Below, in pieces: positions 36,202 to 43,750 of a stretch of 64,000 nt of DNA (positions are counted from its first letter, which is position 1; each line of letters begins with the position of its first letter). The DNA is from Deinococcus koreensis (GTDB taxonomy: Bacteria > Deinococcota > Deinococci > Deinococcales > Deinococcaceae), in contig NZ_PPPD01000001.1 in NCBI RefSeq assembly GCF_002901445.1, forward strand, positions 1,525,501 through 1,589,500, in the 5' to 3' direction. The translations under genes were made by a program, and so were the position numbers. Below the pieces are notes generated by a model, which was given only the letters and a program-made list of their open reading frames with translations, was not told the origin of the DNA and made no database searches.

Positions 36202-36714
36202 ATGAAGCCTGCCCTTCTGGCCCCCGCCCTGAGCCTGCTGCTGGGCGCCGCCCAGGCCGAGCGCGTGGAGCTGGCCGGCACCAGCCTGAGCCTGGAGGTG
36301 CCGGCCGGCTTCACGAAGATGCCGCAGGACATCATCGACCTGAAGTACTCGCGGGGCCGGCCGCCGAGCACGGTCTATTCCACGCCGGGGCCGAGCTGGG
36401 CGGTGAACATCGCCTTCGACCGCCGCGACGTGGCCGTGAAACCCGAGCAGCTGAAGGAGATTCAGGGCGTGCTGGAGAAGTCCGTGCAGGGCGTCGCCGG
36501 CCTCCGCTGGGTGAAGCGCGGCCTGCAGACCAGCCACGGGCGCCCGTGGGTCGTCCTGCAGTTCTGGGTGCAGGGCCTGGACACGACCATCTACAACGAT
36601 CTGCGCGCCACTTCCGACGGCGGGAAGCTGCTGCTCGTGACCGCGAACGTGACCAGGGAGCTGTATCCGCAGTACGTCCGAAGTCTGTCGGCCGCGATGG
36701 ACAGTCTGAAATGA
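36202..36714 (+). CDS. Secreted hypothetical protein
   Basis: A 170-residue protein with a clear signal peptide (MKPALLAPALSLLLGAAQA) and a compact alpha/beta mature domain (LEVPAGFTKMPQDIIDLKYSRG; VLEKSVQGVAGLRWVKRGLQ; NVTRELYPQYVRSLSAAMDSL). It resembles small periplasmic proteins of the PsbP/DUF1795 shape, but I cannot name the family. The ATG at 36202 is preferred to the one at 36190 because CATGAT (36189-36194) could serve as a -10 box seven bases upstream. It ends at a long inverted repeat. Confidence 0.65.
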   Translation: MKPALLAPALSLLLGAAQAERVELAGTSLSLEVPAGFTKMPQDIIDLKYSRGRPPSTVYSTPGPSWAVNIAFDRRDVAVKPEQLKEIQGVLEKSVQGVAGLRWVKRGLQTSHGRPWVVLQFWVQGLDTTIYNDLRATSDGGKLLLVTANVTRELYPQYVRSLSAAMDSLK

Positions 36715-36720
36715 GGCTCT

Positions 36721-36794
36721 GGGCTTTGAGCTGTGAGCTGTGAGCTCTGAGCGAAACTTCTTTGTCAGAGCCCACAGCTCAGAGCTCACAGCCC
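36721..36794. terminator. 30-base near-perfect inverted repeat between convergent genes
   Basis: Left arm 36721-36750 and right arm 36765-36794 match at 27 of 30 positions. Both consist of iterated GAGCTGTGAGCT units. The loop is 14 bases. Position between stop codons at 36714 and 36809 suggests bidirectional termination. Confidence 0.6.
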
Positions 36795-36808
36795 CTCGCC
36801 CCTGACCC

Positions 36809-37744
<936 letters not shown>

Positions 37745-37779
37745 ATGGGGGGCATTCTAGTCGCCCCCGCCTCGTCCGC

Positions 37780-38604
37780 TCAGGCGGGGCGTTCCGGGGG
37801 GGGGCCCTCGGTGAGCCCCACCAGCCACTGGAAGAGCTGGATGAACGCCAGCGCCAGCGCTGGCAGCCCGGCCAGCATCATGATCCAGCCCGAGAGCTGC
37901 TGGTTGTCCAGCGGGGTCAGGTTCCACAGGCACAGGGCGTTCACGTAGGGCGTGTACAGCACGCGCGGCGAGTACAGCCACACGGCGGCCACGCTCATCA
38001 TGGGCAGGGCGGCGAGCAGGCCGAACCAGCCGCGCGAGCCGATCGAGGCCGGTTGCACGGCGCTCAGGGGCCGCAGGATCACCGCCCAGACGAGCAGGCT
38101 GCTCAGCAGGTAGAGCGCCGGCAGCAGCGCCCCGGCCGTGTTGGCGACGATGCTGGCGTTGAAGCCGGCGGGCACGTTCCAGTACACGATCACCGCCGTC
38201 CAGACCGCCAGCGCCAGCCAGGGATCGAGGAGCACGCCCAGCACGCGGCCCAGTCCACGCCGCGCGTCCAGCGCCACGCCACGCGGCACGCCCAGCACGA
38301 GCAGCGGCGGCACGATCTCGGCCAGCATCATCAGGCGGCCCATGTACAGCGCCATGGAACTCTGGGTCAGGGTGGCGGCACGGCTCTGGGTGGTCAGCAG
38401 CAGGAGCACCATGCCCAGGCCGAACAGCACGGCCCGCCAGACCGGCCAGCGCTCCCGGCCCTGCGGGCTGCGGCGGGCCTGCACGAAGCGCCAGCCGTAC
38501 CACGCGCTCGCCAGGATCATCAGCGCCAGGGGCAGCGGCTGGGGGTTCAGGGCCAGCAGGTCAGCCAGCGTGGGGTTCAGGTTGACGGCGCCAGGCAGGC
38601 TCAT
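37780..38604 (-). CDS. ctaG: Cytochrome c oxidase assembly protein CtaG (caa3 type)
   Basis: A polytopic membrane protein of 274 residues, matching the caa3_CtaG family needed to mature the CuB centre of caa3-type oxidases. Typical features are QSRAATLTQSSMALYMGRLMMLAEIVPPLLVLG, a conserved region for the N(P)x motif (YWNVPAGFNASIV), and late helices (WNLTPLDNQQLSGWIMMLAG). Its ATG overlaps the SCO stop (ATGA). With SCO and PCuAC upstream it forms a three-gene operon for copper delivery to terminal oxidase. Confidence 0.88.
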   Translation of the reverse strand: MSLPGAVNLNPTLADLLALNPQPLPLALMILASAWYGWRFVQARRSPQGRERWPVWRAVLFGLGMVLLLLTTQSRAATLTQSSMALYMGRLMMLAEIVPPLLVLGVPRGVALDARRGLGRVLGVLLDPWLALAVWTAVIVYWNVPAGFNASIVANTAGALLPALYLLSSLLVWAVILRPLSAVQPASIGSRGWFGLLAALPMMSVAAVWLYSPRVLYTPYVNALCLWNLTPLDNQQLSGWIMMLAGLPALALAFIQLFQWLVGLTEGPPPERPA

Positions 38605-39347
38605 GGGGTGGGGGTCTCCAGGACGTAGCGCACGTCGGCCAGCACGCGCTCCACCTGCGGAAGCTGGGTGTAGTCCCAGAGCACGCGAACCCTGCCGGCG
38701 CGGTCGATCAGATAGGTGGCGGTGGTGTGGTTGATCTGGTACCCGGCGCCCTTCACGTCCACCTTCTGGTAGGCGACCCCGTAGGCCCGGGCGACTTCGC
38801 CCAGCGCCGGCTCGGGAATCCGCACGCCGGTGCCGCTGCCGAAGAAGGGCACGTACCCGGCCAGCCGCTCCGGCGTGTCGCGGGCCGGATCGACGCTGAC
38901 CAGCACGATATCGAGTTGCTTCTTCTCCTCAGGGCTCAGGCGGTCGCGCACCTTGTTCAGGTACGAGAGGGTCAGCGGGCAGATGTTCGCGCAGTGCGTG
39001 AAGCCGAAGAACAGCGCGGTGGCCCTGCCCCCCTGCCCCGGCGTGAAGGCGTAGGGCCGCCCCGTGTGTGCCACGCCCTGAAACCCGCTGGCCCGCACCC
39101 CCTGGGAGGCCGTGCCGTAGAAGGGGTATGGGCTCTGCCAGCGCGCGAAGGCCCAGACGGAGAGCAGCAGCAGCGTCACCCCGGCCAGCGCCAGCAGCGC
39201 CGAGGCGTACCAGGGCCGGGCCGTGGGCCCAGGAAAAGCGGGCGCGGCGTCGGTCGGCTCAGGCGCGGTCACCTGCGGCCGGGTCAGCTCAGGCCCTGTC
39301 AGCTCAGGCCCTGTCAGCTCAGGCCCTGTCAGCTCAGGCCCGGTCAT
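38601..39347 (-). CDS. SCO1/SenC-family copper chaperone
   Basis: A 248-residue membrane-anchored thioredoxin-fold protein that delivers copper to the CuA site of cytochrome c oxidase. One transmembrane helix lies at about residues 48-68. The copper-binding motif is CANIC (C119, C123), with the distal His in YQINHTTATYL. The N-terminus begins with four in-frame copies of TGPEL, encoded by a 15-bp tandem repeat. The start codon is one base from the stop of the upstream PCuAC gene. Confidence 0.9.
   Translation of the reverse strand: MTGPELTGPELTGPELTGPELTRPQVTAPEPTDAAPAFPGPTARPWYASALLALAGVTLLLLSVWAFARWQSPYPFYGTASQGVRASGFQGVAHTGRPYAFTPGQGGRATALFFGFTHCANICPLTLSYLNKVRDRLSPEEKKQLDIVLVSVDPARDTPERLAGYVPFFGSGTGVRIPEPALGEVARAYGVAYQKVDVKGAGYQINHTTATYLIDRAGRVRVLWDYTQLPQVERVLADVRYVLETPTP
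39283..39342. repeat. 15-bp tandem repeat encoding the SCO protein N-terminus
   Basis: Four consecutive copies of GTCAGCTCAGGCCCT (39283-39342, the last with one substitution) encode TGPEL repeats on the minus strand. A fifth degenerate copy runs into the start codon. Confidence 0.9.
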
Positions 39348-39348
39348 C

Positions 39349-39924
39349 TCAGGGCTTCCTGACGGCGGCGCTGAGCACCAGACGGCGGCCGTCGGTGGAG
39401 TGGAGGGTCACGCTGATCGTCTCGCCCGGCTTCAGCGGCCGCTTCAGGCCCATCAGCATGATGTGGGCGCCCAGGTCGCCCAGCACCAGGTGCCCGCGGG
39501 CGGGCACGGTCAGGGTTCGGGCCGCTTCCATGCCGGTCATGGTGCCGGTGGTGACCGTATTCATCAGCATGGCGTGGGCGGCCAGCGGGGCGGTGGCGCT
39601 CCTCAGGACGACCGGCCGGGCGCTGGTGTTGGTCAGGGTGCCGAACACGCTGGTCTCCCCGGTGCCCGGCGGCACCGCCACCACCCAGGCACCCGTGGCG
39701 CGCAGGGGCAGGGCCGGGGGCTGAGGAGGACGGGCCTGCGCGGGGGACACCCGTAGCGGGGTCGCCTGCCGGGCCGACGCCGACCAGCCAGGGACAGCCC
39801 AGCCCACACCGATCCAGCCCAGACCGACCCAGCCCAGCACCCAGCCACCCAGCACCGAGCCACCCAGCGCCGCGCTGACCAGCAGGGGCAGCAGCTTCGG
39901 GCGGAGGTGGGGGGCATGGGGCAT
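39349..39924 (-). CDS. PCuAC-family periplasmic copper chaperone
   Basis: A 191-residue copper-binding protein. The copper motif is visible: HAMLMNT, then a methionine-rich TGTMTGME, then GAHIMLMGL, giving the H(M)...M...HxM pattern. These proteins pass Cu(I) to SCO and CuA. The N-terminal membrane segment is unusual, made of repeated Gly-Trp units (GGWVLGWVGLGWIGVGW). The ATG at 39924 has GAGGAG eight bases upstream. It is the first gene of the PCuAC-SCO-CtaG operon, divergent from the LacI regulator. Confidence 0.83.
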   Translation of the reverse strand: MPHAPHLRPKLLPLLVSAALGGSVLGGWVLGWVGLGWIGVGWAVPGWSASARQATPLRVSPAQARPPQPPALPLRATGAWVVAVPPGTGETSVFGTLTNTSARPVVLRSATAPLAAHAMLMNTVTTGTMTGMEAARTLTVPARGHLVLGDLGAHIMLMGLKRPLKPGETISVTLHSTDGRRLVLSAAVRKP

Positions 39925-40046
39925 CGGGACGACTCCTCGGGAGGGCGGGGCGACAGGCAAGGCCGCGACGGCCTGACCTCCAGGCCCGCAGTCTAGGCGC
40001 CTGCGCCGGCCCGATTGTCCCCACCATCCGGCCGGCTCCAGACTGA

Positions 40047-40060
40047 TGGAACCATTTCCA
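40047..40060. promoter_or_regulatory. Candidate LacI-family operator TGGAA-N4-TTCCA
   Basis: A perfect 5-bp inverted repeat, TGGAACCATTTCCA, lies 10 bases upstream of the lacI-type gene's TATCCT box. It sits in the divergent spacer with the copper operon. Autoregulation is inferred from position. Confidence 0.4.
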
Positions 40061-40086
40061 GCGCACGGGGTATCCTGACGGTGTCC

Positions 40087-41094
40087 ATGCGTAAACCCAC
40101 CATTCAGGATGTGGCACGTCAGGCTGGCGTCGGCGTCGGCACTGTTTCACGGGTGCTGAACAACCACACGGCCGTCAAGGGCCTGACCCGCGAGACCGTG
40201 CTGCGTGCCATCGCCGAGCTGGACTACACGCCCAACCCACACGCCCGGCGCATCGCGGGCGGCAAGAGCTATACCATCTCCGTGCTGCTGCCGGTGCTGA
40301 CCACCGAGTTCTACGCCCGGCTGCTGGACGGCCTGGAAACCGCCTTTCAGGAGGCGCGCTACGACGTGGCGATCTTCCCGCTGCTCGACCGCTCGCGGCT
40401 GGAGCGCTACCTGGGCTCGCACACCCTGGCCTACCAGGCCGACGGGCTGGTCATGGCGACCTACAACCTGACCCAGATGTTCCACGAACGCCGCCTGCGG
40501 ACCCAGCAGCCCACCGTGCTGGTCGACGCCTACGCCGACAACGTGGACTGCTCGTTCATGGACAACGTGGTCGGCGGGCAGCTGGCGGGCGAGTACGCCG
40601 CCACCTTCTCCGGCGCGCTGTACGCCGTGTGGGTCGAAACGGAGCTGGATCAGCTGTTCACCACCCGCGTCTTCGAGGATCGCCGCGCCGGCTTCACCCA
40701 GGCCGTGCAAGACGCCGGACGCTGCGTGCAGGCCGAGTACACCTCCAGCTTCGATACCCTCGCCGCGCGCAACACCGCCGCCGCCCTGCTCGACGCCGCC
40801 CAGGCCGACCCGGCGGGGCTGCCCTGCACGGTCTTCGCCTCGGCCGACCTGCTGGCCGGCGCCCTGCTCGACGAGGTGCGCGTGCGCAGCCTGACCCCCG
40901 GACAGGACGTGCGGATCATCGGCTTCGACGATCAGCCCTGGGCCGCGAGCCGGGGCCTGACCACCCTGCACCAGCCGGTCGAGAGCATGGGCTACGAGGC
41001 GGCGCAGCTCCTGCTCTCGCGCCTGGGCGGCTTTAAGGGCCCGGCCCGTGCCCGGCGCTTCGAGCCCAGATTGATCATCCGCGACACGGCCTGA
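40087..41094 (+). CDS. LacI-family transcriptional regulator
   Basis: A 335-residue LacI/GalR regulator. The N-terminal helix-turn-helix and hinge read TIQDVARQAGVGVGTVSRVL, VLRAIAELDYTPNPHARRI. A periplasmic-binding-protein-like effector domain follows (SYTISVLLPVLTTEFYARLLDGLE ... FDDQPWAASRGLTTLHQPVESMGYEAAQLLL). The effector is probably a sugar or nucleoside, not determinable. TATCCT at 40071-40076 ends ten bases before the ATG at 40087. A palindrome upstream may be its operator. No obvious target operon is adjacent; the next gene is lexA. Confidence 0.9.
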   Translation: MRKPTIQDVARQAGVGVGTVSRVLNNHTAVKGLTRETVLRAIAELDYTPNPHARRIAGGKSYTISVLLPVLTTEFYARLLDGLETAFQEARYDVAIFPLLDRSRLERYLGSHTLAYQADGLVMATYNLTQMFHERRLRTQQPTVLVDAYADNVDCSFMDNVVGGQLAGEYAATFSGALYAVWVETELDQLFTTRVFEDRRAGFTQAVQDAGRCVQAEYTSSFDTLAARNTAAALLDAAQADPAGLPCTVFASADLLAGALLDEVRVRSLTPGQDVRIIGFDDQPWAASRGLTTLHQPVESMGYEAAQLLLSRLGGFKGPARARRFEPRLIIRDTA

Positions 41095-41106
41095 AGAGGT
41101 CTAACA

Positions 41107-41129
41107 GTCGAACCGTCGAACGGTCGAAC
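41107..41129. repeat. Three tandem GTCGAAC units upstream of lexA
   Basis: GTCGAAC occurs at 41107, 41115 and 41123, an exact 8-bp period, between the lacI stop and the lexA promoter. It contains CGAAC, the half-site of Gram-positive LexA boxes, but as direct repeats rather than inverted. Confidence 0.55.
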
Positions 41130-41210
41130 AGAGCCGGCGCCCCTCTGCGCCAGTGGCCGCTCGTCGACCCTTTGACTCTTAAACCCAGCCCTTCCTAAAG
41201 ATCGGGGGGC

Positions 41211-41240
41211 TTGCCAGGGCTTTGGGACGAGGCTTACAGT
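41211..41240 (+). promoter_or_regulatory. lexA promoter
   Basis: TTGCCA (41211-41216), an 18-bp spacer and TACAGT (41235-41240). The ATG begins five bases after the -10 box, so the transcript is probably leaderless and its start falls within the palindrome at 41243-41262. Confidence 0.6.
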
Positions 41241-41242
41241 GC

Positions 41243-41262
41243 AGCATGTCACGTGACATGCT
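41243..41262. promoter_or_regulatory. 20-bp perfect palindrome over the lexA start codon (candidate LexA operator)
   Basis: AGCATGTCAC followed by GTGACATGCT is self-complementary over all 20 bases. It begins two bases after the -10 box and includes the ATG (41246-41248), so a bound dimer would block transcription start. The ATGTCA/TGACAT cores equal those of the Deinococcus RDRM motif as I recall it, but are separated by two bases rather than one. Confidence 0.7.
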
Positions 41263-41941
41263 CCGCGAATCCGGACGGGCCCAGCGGCCGCCCGCCGGCC
41301 TGACGCCCCGCCAGTGGGACGTCCTGCGAACCGCCCTGAGCTGCCAGCCCGACGAGGTGGTCAGCGCGTCGGTGCTGGCCGAGACCCTGGGGCTGGCCCG
41401 CCAGAACCTGCGCGAGCACCTGCTGGCGCTGCAGGCGGCGGGCTGGCTGGAATACCACGCCCGGCCGCGTCAGGCGGCGCTGATCATGCTCAGCTCACGG
41501 GCCCGCGCGCTGCGGGGAGGCCCGGCGCCCGCGCCCCAGGGCTTCCCACTGCTGGGCGAGGTCGCCGCCGGCCCGCCCACCCTGGCCGAGCAGCAGGTGG
41601 AAGGGCTGATTACCCGTCTGGATGACCTGCTGACCATGCGCGACGGTGATTTCCTGCTGCGCGTGCGCGGCGAGAGCATGACCGGCCTGGGCATCTTCCC
41701 CGGCGACGTGGTGGTGATCCGCCCCGCCGAGGTGGCGCAGAACGGCGACCTGGCGCTGGTGCTCATTCCCGGCGAGGAGGCGGCCACCCTGAAACGCTGG
41801 CAACGGCGCGGCACGGCGGTCACGCTGCACAGCGAGAACCCGACCTTCGAGCCCCTGCGCTACGCACTGGCCGAGGTGCGCGTGCAGGGCCTGCTGGTGG
41901 GCCATGTGGGCAGCGTGGACGCCCGGAGGCAGCGGGCATGA
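41246..41941 (+). CDS. lexA: LexA repressor (mutagenesis-cassette type)
   Basis: A 231-residue SOS repressor. The N-terminal winged helix-turn-helix (LTPRQWDVLRTALS; SASVLAETLGLARQNLREHL) is divergent from E. coli LexA. The C-terminal S24 peptidase domain is complete: the Ala-Gly cleavage site is A108-G109 in EVAAGPP, the serine is S144 in GESMTGLGI, and the lysine is K183 in ATLKRW. It should therefore self-cleave when RecA filaments form. It heads an operon with imuY (4-base ATGA overlap), a small gene, and probably dnaE2, matching the lexA-imuY-dnaE2 arrangement reported in D. deserti. The start at 41246 fits the promoter spacing. Confidence 0.92.
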   Translation: MSRDMLRESGRAQRPPAGLTPRQWDVLRTALSCQPDEVVSASVLAETLGLARQNLREHLLALQAAGWLEYHARPRQAALIMLSSRARALRGGPAPAPQGFPLLGEVAAGPPTLAEQQVEGLITRLDDLLTMRDGDFLLRVRGESMTGLGIFPGDVVVIRPAEVAQNGDLALVLIPGEEAATLKRWQRRGTAVTLHSENPTFEPLRYALAEVRVQGLLVGHVGSVDARRQRA

Positions 41942-43146
41942 GCGCGGGCACCGTCCAGACCGCGGCCCTGGTGCTGGAGCCCTTCGCGCTGTGGGCCGCC
42001 GGACGCGGCCTCCCGGAGGGGGTGCCCCTGATCGTGACCGAGGGGGGCCGGGTGCGCCACGCCGACGATCTCGCGCAGGCGGCGGGTATCACGCCAGGGA
42101 TGCGCGTCTCGGGCGCCCTCTCGCGGCTGCCCACCCTGCACGCGGTTCCCTTCAGCGCGCCGCAGGTCGCCGCCGCCTGGACGCAGGTCGTGCAGGATCT
42201 GCCCGCCTTCAGCCCACGCGTGGAGCCGCTGGGCGTGGGCCGCGCCCTGCTGACCCTGCGCCCCCCGCTGGGAGCGCAGCTCGCGGCCGCGCTGCAGGGC
42301 CGGGTGGGCCTGGCCCCGACCCGCGAACTGGCGCTGCTGGCCGCCCTGAGCGCCCGGCCCGGCACCGCCACCGTCGTGCGTCCTGGCGAGGAGGACGACT
42401 TCCGGGGCGCCCTGCCGCTCTCTGCCCTGCTGGGCATCGGCCTGAGCCCCGCGCTGGCCGAGCGCCTGGGCTGGCTGGGCCTGCGCACGGTGGGCGACCT
42501 GCTGCGCTGGAGCCGCGCCCAGCAGGCCGCGTTTCTGGGCGCCGAGGACGCCCTGCTGCGCCCCTACCTGCACGGCGCGAAGTCCGGAGGGGTCGCGCAG
42601 GCCACCCAGGAGCGCACCGTTCAGGCCACCCTGAACTTCAGCGAGCCGCTGTACGAGCCGCGCGACCTGGAACCCGCCGCCGCCGAGCTGGCCCAGACCC
42701 TGCTGGCCGCGCTCGCTGGGCGCCGCGCCGGCCGCGTGACCCTGCGCGCCCAGGTCGCCGGCCTGAGCCTGAGCGCCACGCGCGAGGTCAAGGAGGACGT
42801 GCGGGAGCCCTCCTGCCTGCGCCGCGCCCTCCTGAGCGCCCTGCACGACAGCGGCGCCGCCCGCCACGGCATCGAGGGCCTGGAGGTCACGCTGGGCGCG
42901 CTGGAACGCCCGGCCGTACAGGGCGACCTGTGGGGCCGCGCCCAGGCCCGGGACGCCGCCGCGCAGGCCGAGGCCCGCTTTCCCGGCACCACGCGGCGCG
43001 TGCAGTGGATGAACATCTTCAGTCTGGCCCCCACCGCCGCCTTCCAGTGGGTGCGCGTGGCCGATGCCCAGGCCGCGCCGGTTCCGGCTGGCGCGGAGCC
43101 CACCCGGAAGGCGACCCCCTCTCCCCCGCCCAGGGTGACGGCGTAA
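41938..43146 (+). CDS. imuY: ImuB/ImuY-like Y-family polymerase homologue
   Basis: A 402-residue relative of Y-family DNA polymerases. The little-finger and thumb regions are recognisable (LLGIGLSPALAERLGWLGLRTVGDLLRW, then the DLEPAAAELAQTLLAAL region). The catalytic acids are missing: ALVLEPFALWAA replaces the usual DxDxFFAxVE, and VEPLGVGRALLTL replaces the SIDE motif. It therefore likely acts as an adaptor. QGDLWG at residues 328-333 resembles the beta-clamp-binding motif of mycobacterial ImuB. It is translationally coupled to lexA. The gene name follows D. deserti usage. Confidence 0.82.
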   Translation: MSAGTVQTAALVLEPFALWAAGRGLPEGVPLIVTEGGRVRHADDLAQAAGITPGMRVSGALSRLPTLHAVPFSAPQVAAAWTQVVQDLPAFSPRVEPLGVGRALLTLRPPLGAQLAAALQGRVGLAPTRELALLAALSARPGTATVVRPGEEDDFRGALPLSALLGIGLSPALAERLGWLGLRTVGDLLRWSRAQQAAFLGAEDALLRPYLHGAKSGGVAQATQERTVQATLNFSEPLYEPRDLEPAAAELAQTLLAALAGRRAGRVTLRAQVAGLSLSATREVKEDVREPSCLRRALLSALHDSGAARHGIEGLEVTLGALERPAVQGDLWGRAQARDAAAQAEARFPGTTRRVQWMNIFSLAPTAAFQWVRVADAQAAPVPAGAEPTRKATPSPPPRVTA

Positions 43147-43150
43147 CCCC

Positions 43151-43396
43151 ATGCGCGTGGTCAGCGAGCCGGTGCAGGTGCAGGTGCGCGGGGGAACCCC
43201 CCAGGCGCTGCTCTGGCGATCCCGCCGCTACGCCGTACGCAGCGTGCTGGACGAGTGGCGCGCCGCCGGCCGCTGGTGGCTCCACGAGGCCCCGCGCGAC
43301 TACTGGCTGCTCGACACCCCCGCCCTGACCGCCGAGGTCTACCGCACGAGAACACAGACCGGCTTCACGTGGATGTTGTCGAGAATCGCGGATTAG
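43151..43396 (+). CDS. Small DUF6504-like protein of the mutagenesis cassette
   Basis: An 81-residue protein beginning four bases after the imuY stop, so almost certainly co-translated. It has a beta-rich pattern with conserved aromatic and charged positions (RSRRYAVRSVLDEWRAAGRWWLHEA; RDYWLLDTPALTAEVYRT). This matches my memory of DUF6504, a small domain found beside or fused to ImuB-type proteins with dnaE2. Function is unknown; a structural or regulatory part of the ImuB-DnaE2 complex is the natural hypothesis. The family assignment needs a profile search. Confidence 0.7.
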   Translation: MRVVSEPVQVQVRGGTPQALLWRSRRYAVRSVLDEWRAAGRWWLHEAPRDYWLLDTPALTAEVYRTRTQTGFTWMLSRIAD

Positions 43397-43750
43397 GGAG
43401 GGGGTCAGGCGAGGTTTAGATGAATTGAAACGTGAAATGAGCCGGCACCCCTTCCTCCCGAAAAGCACGACTCCGACCTCCCCACCAGGAACGTAAAGAG
43501 CCGAAGCGTCCCACTCCTCATCTCCAACGAAAGCCATCGTGCGCGCAGCGCGCGGGCAACGACGCGCTACTGCAACAGGCAAGTCCGCAGCCCTCGCCAA
43601 CGAAGCCACGACGCAGAGCCGGTGAAGAGACCGTGGCGACCACATGCCGAGCGCAGCGCCTCGCTCCCCCGTCCCCCCTGGGGATGGGGGCTGGGGGGTG
43701 GGGAAGCCCGCGGCCGGCGCCCCCCTTCCAACCCTCCCGACCCAGCCCCC
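43397..43750. repeat. 354-base spacer with degenerate intergenic repeat
   Basis: No gene is supported here. The spacer is less GC-rich than its neighbours at its left end. It contains CGAAGCGTCCCAC (about 43503) and a GGGGATGGG-type segment (about 43680-43700) that also occur, in the same order, in the spacer 49317-49445. It separates dnaE2 from the lexA-imuY-small gene unit. Confidence 0.45.

Noticed and set aside
39283..39342. CRISPR-like array
   Set aside because: The units are 15 bp, contiguous without spacers, and lie in frame inside a coding sequence.
41107..41129. Gram-positive-type LexA box (CGAAC-N4-GTTCG)
   Set aside because: The CGAAC words are direct repeats with no GTTCG partner at the right distance; the palindrome at 41243-41262 is the better operator candidate.
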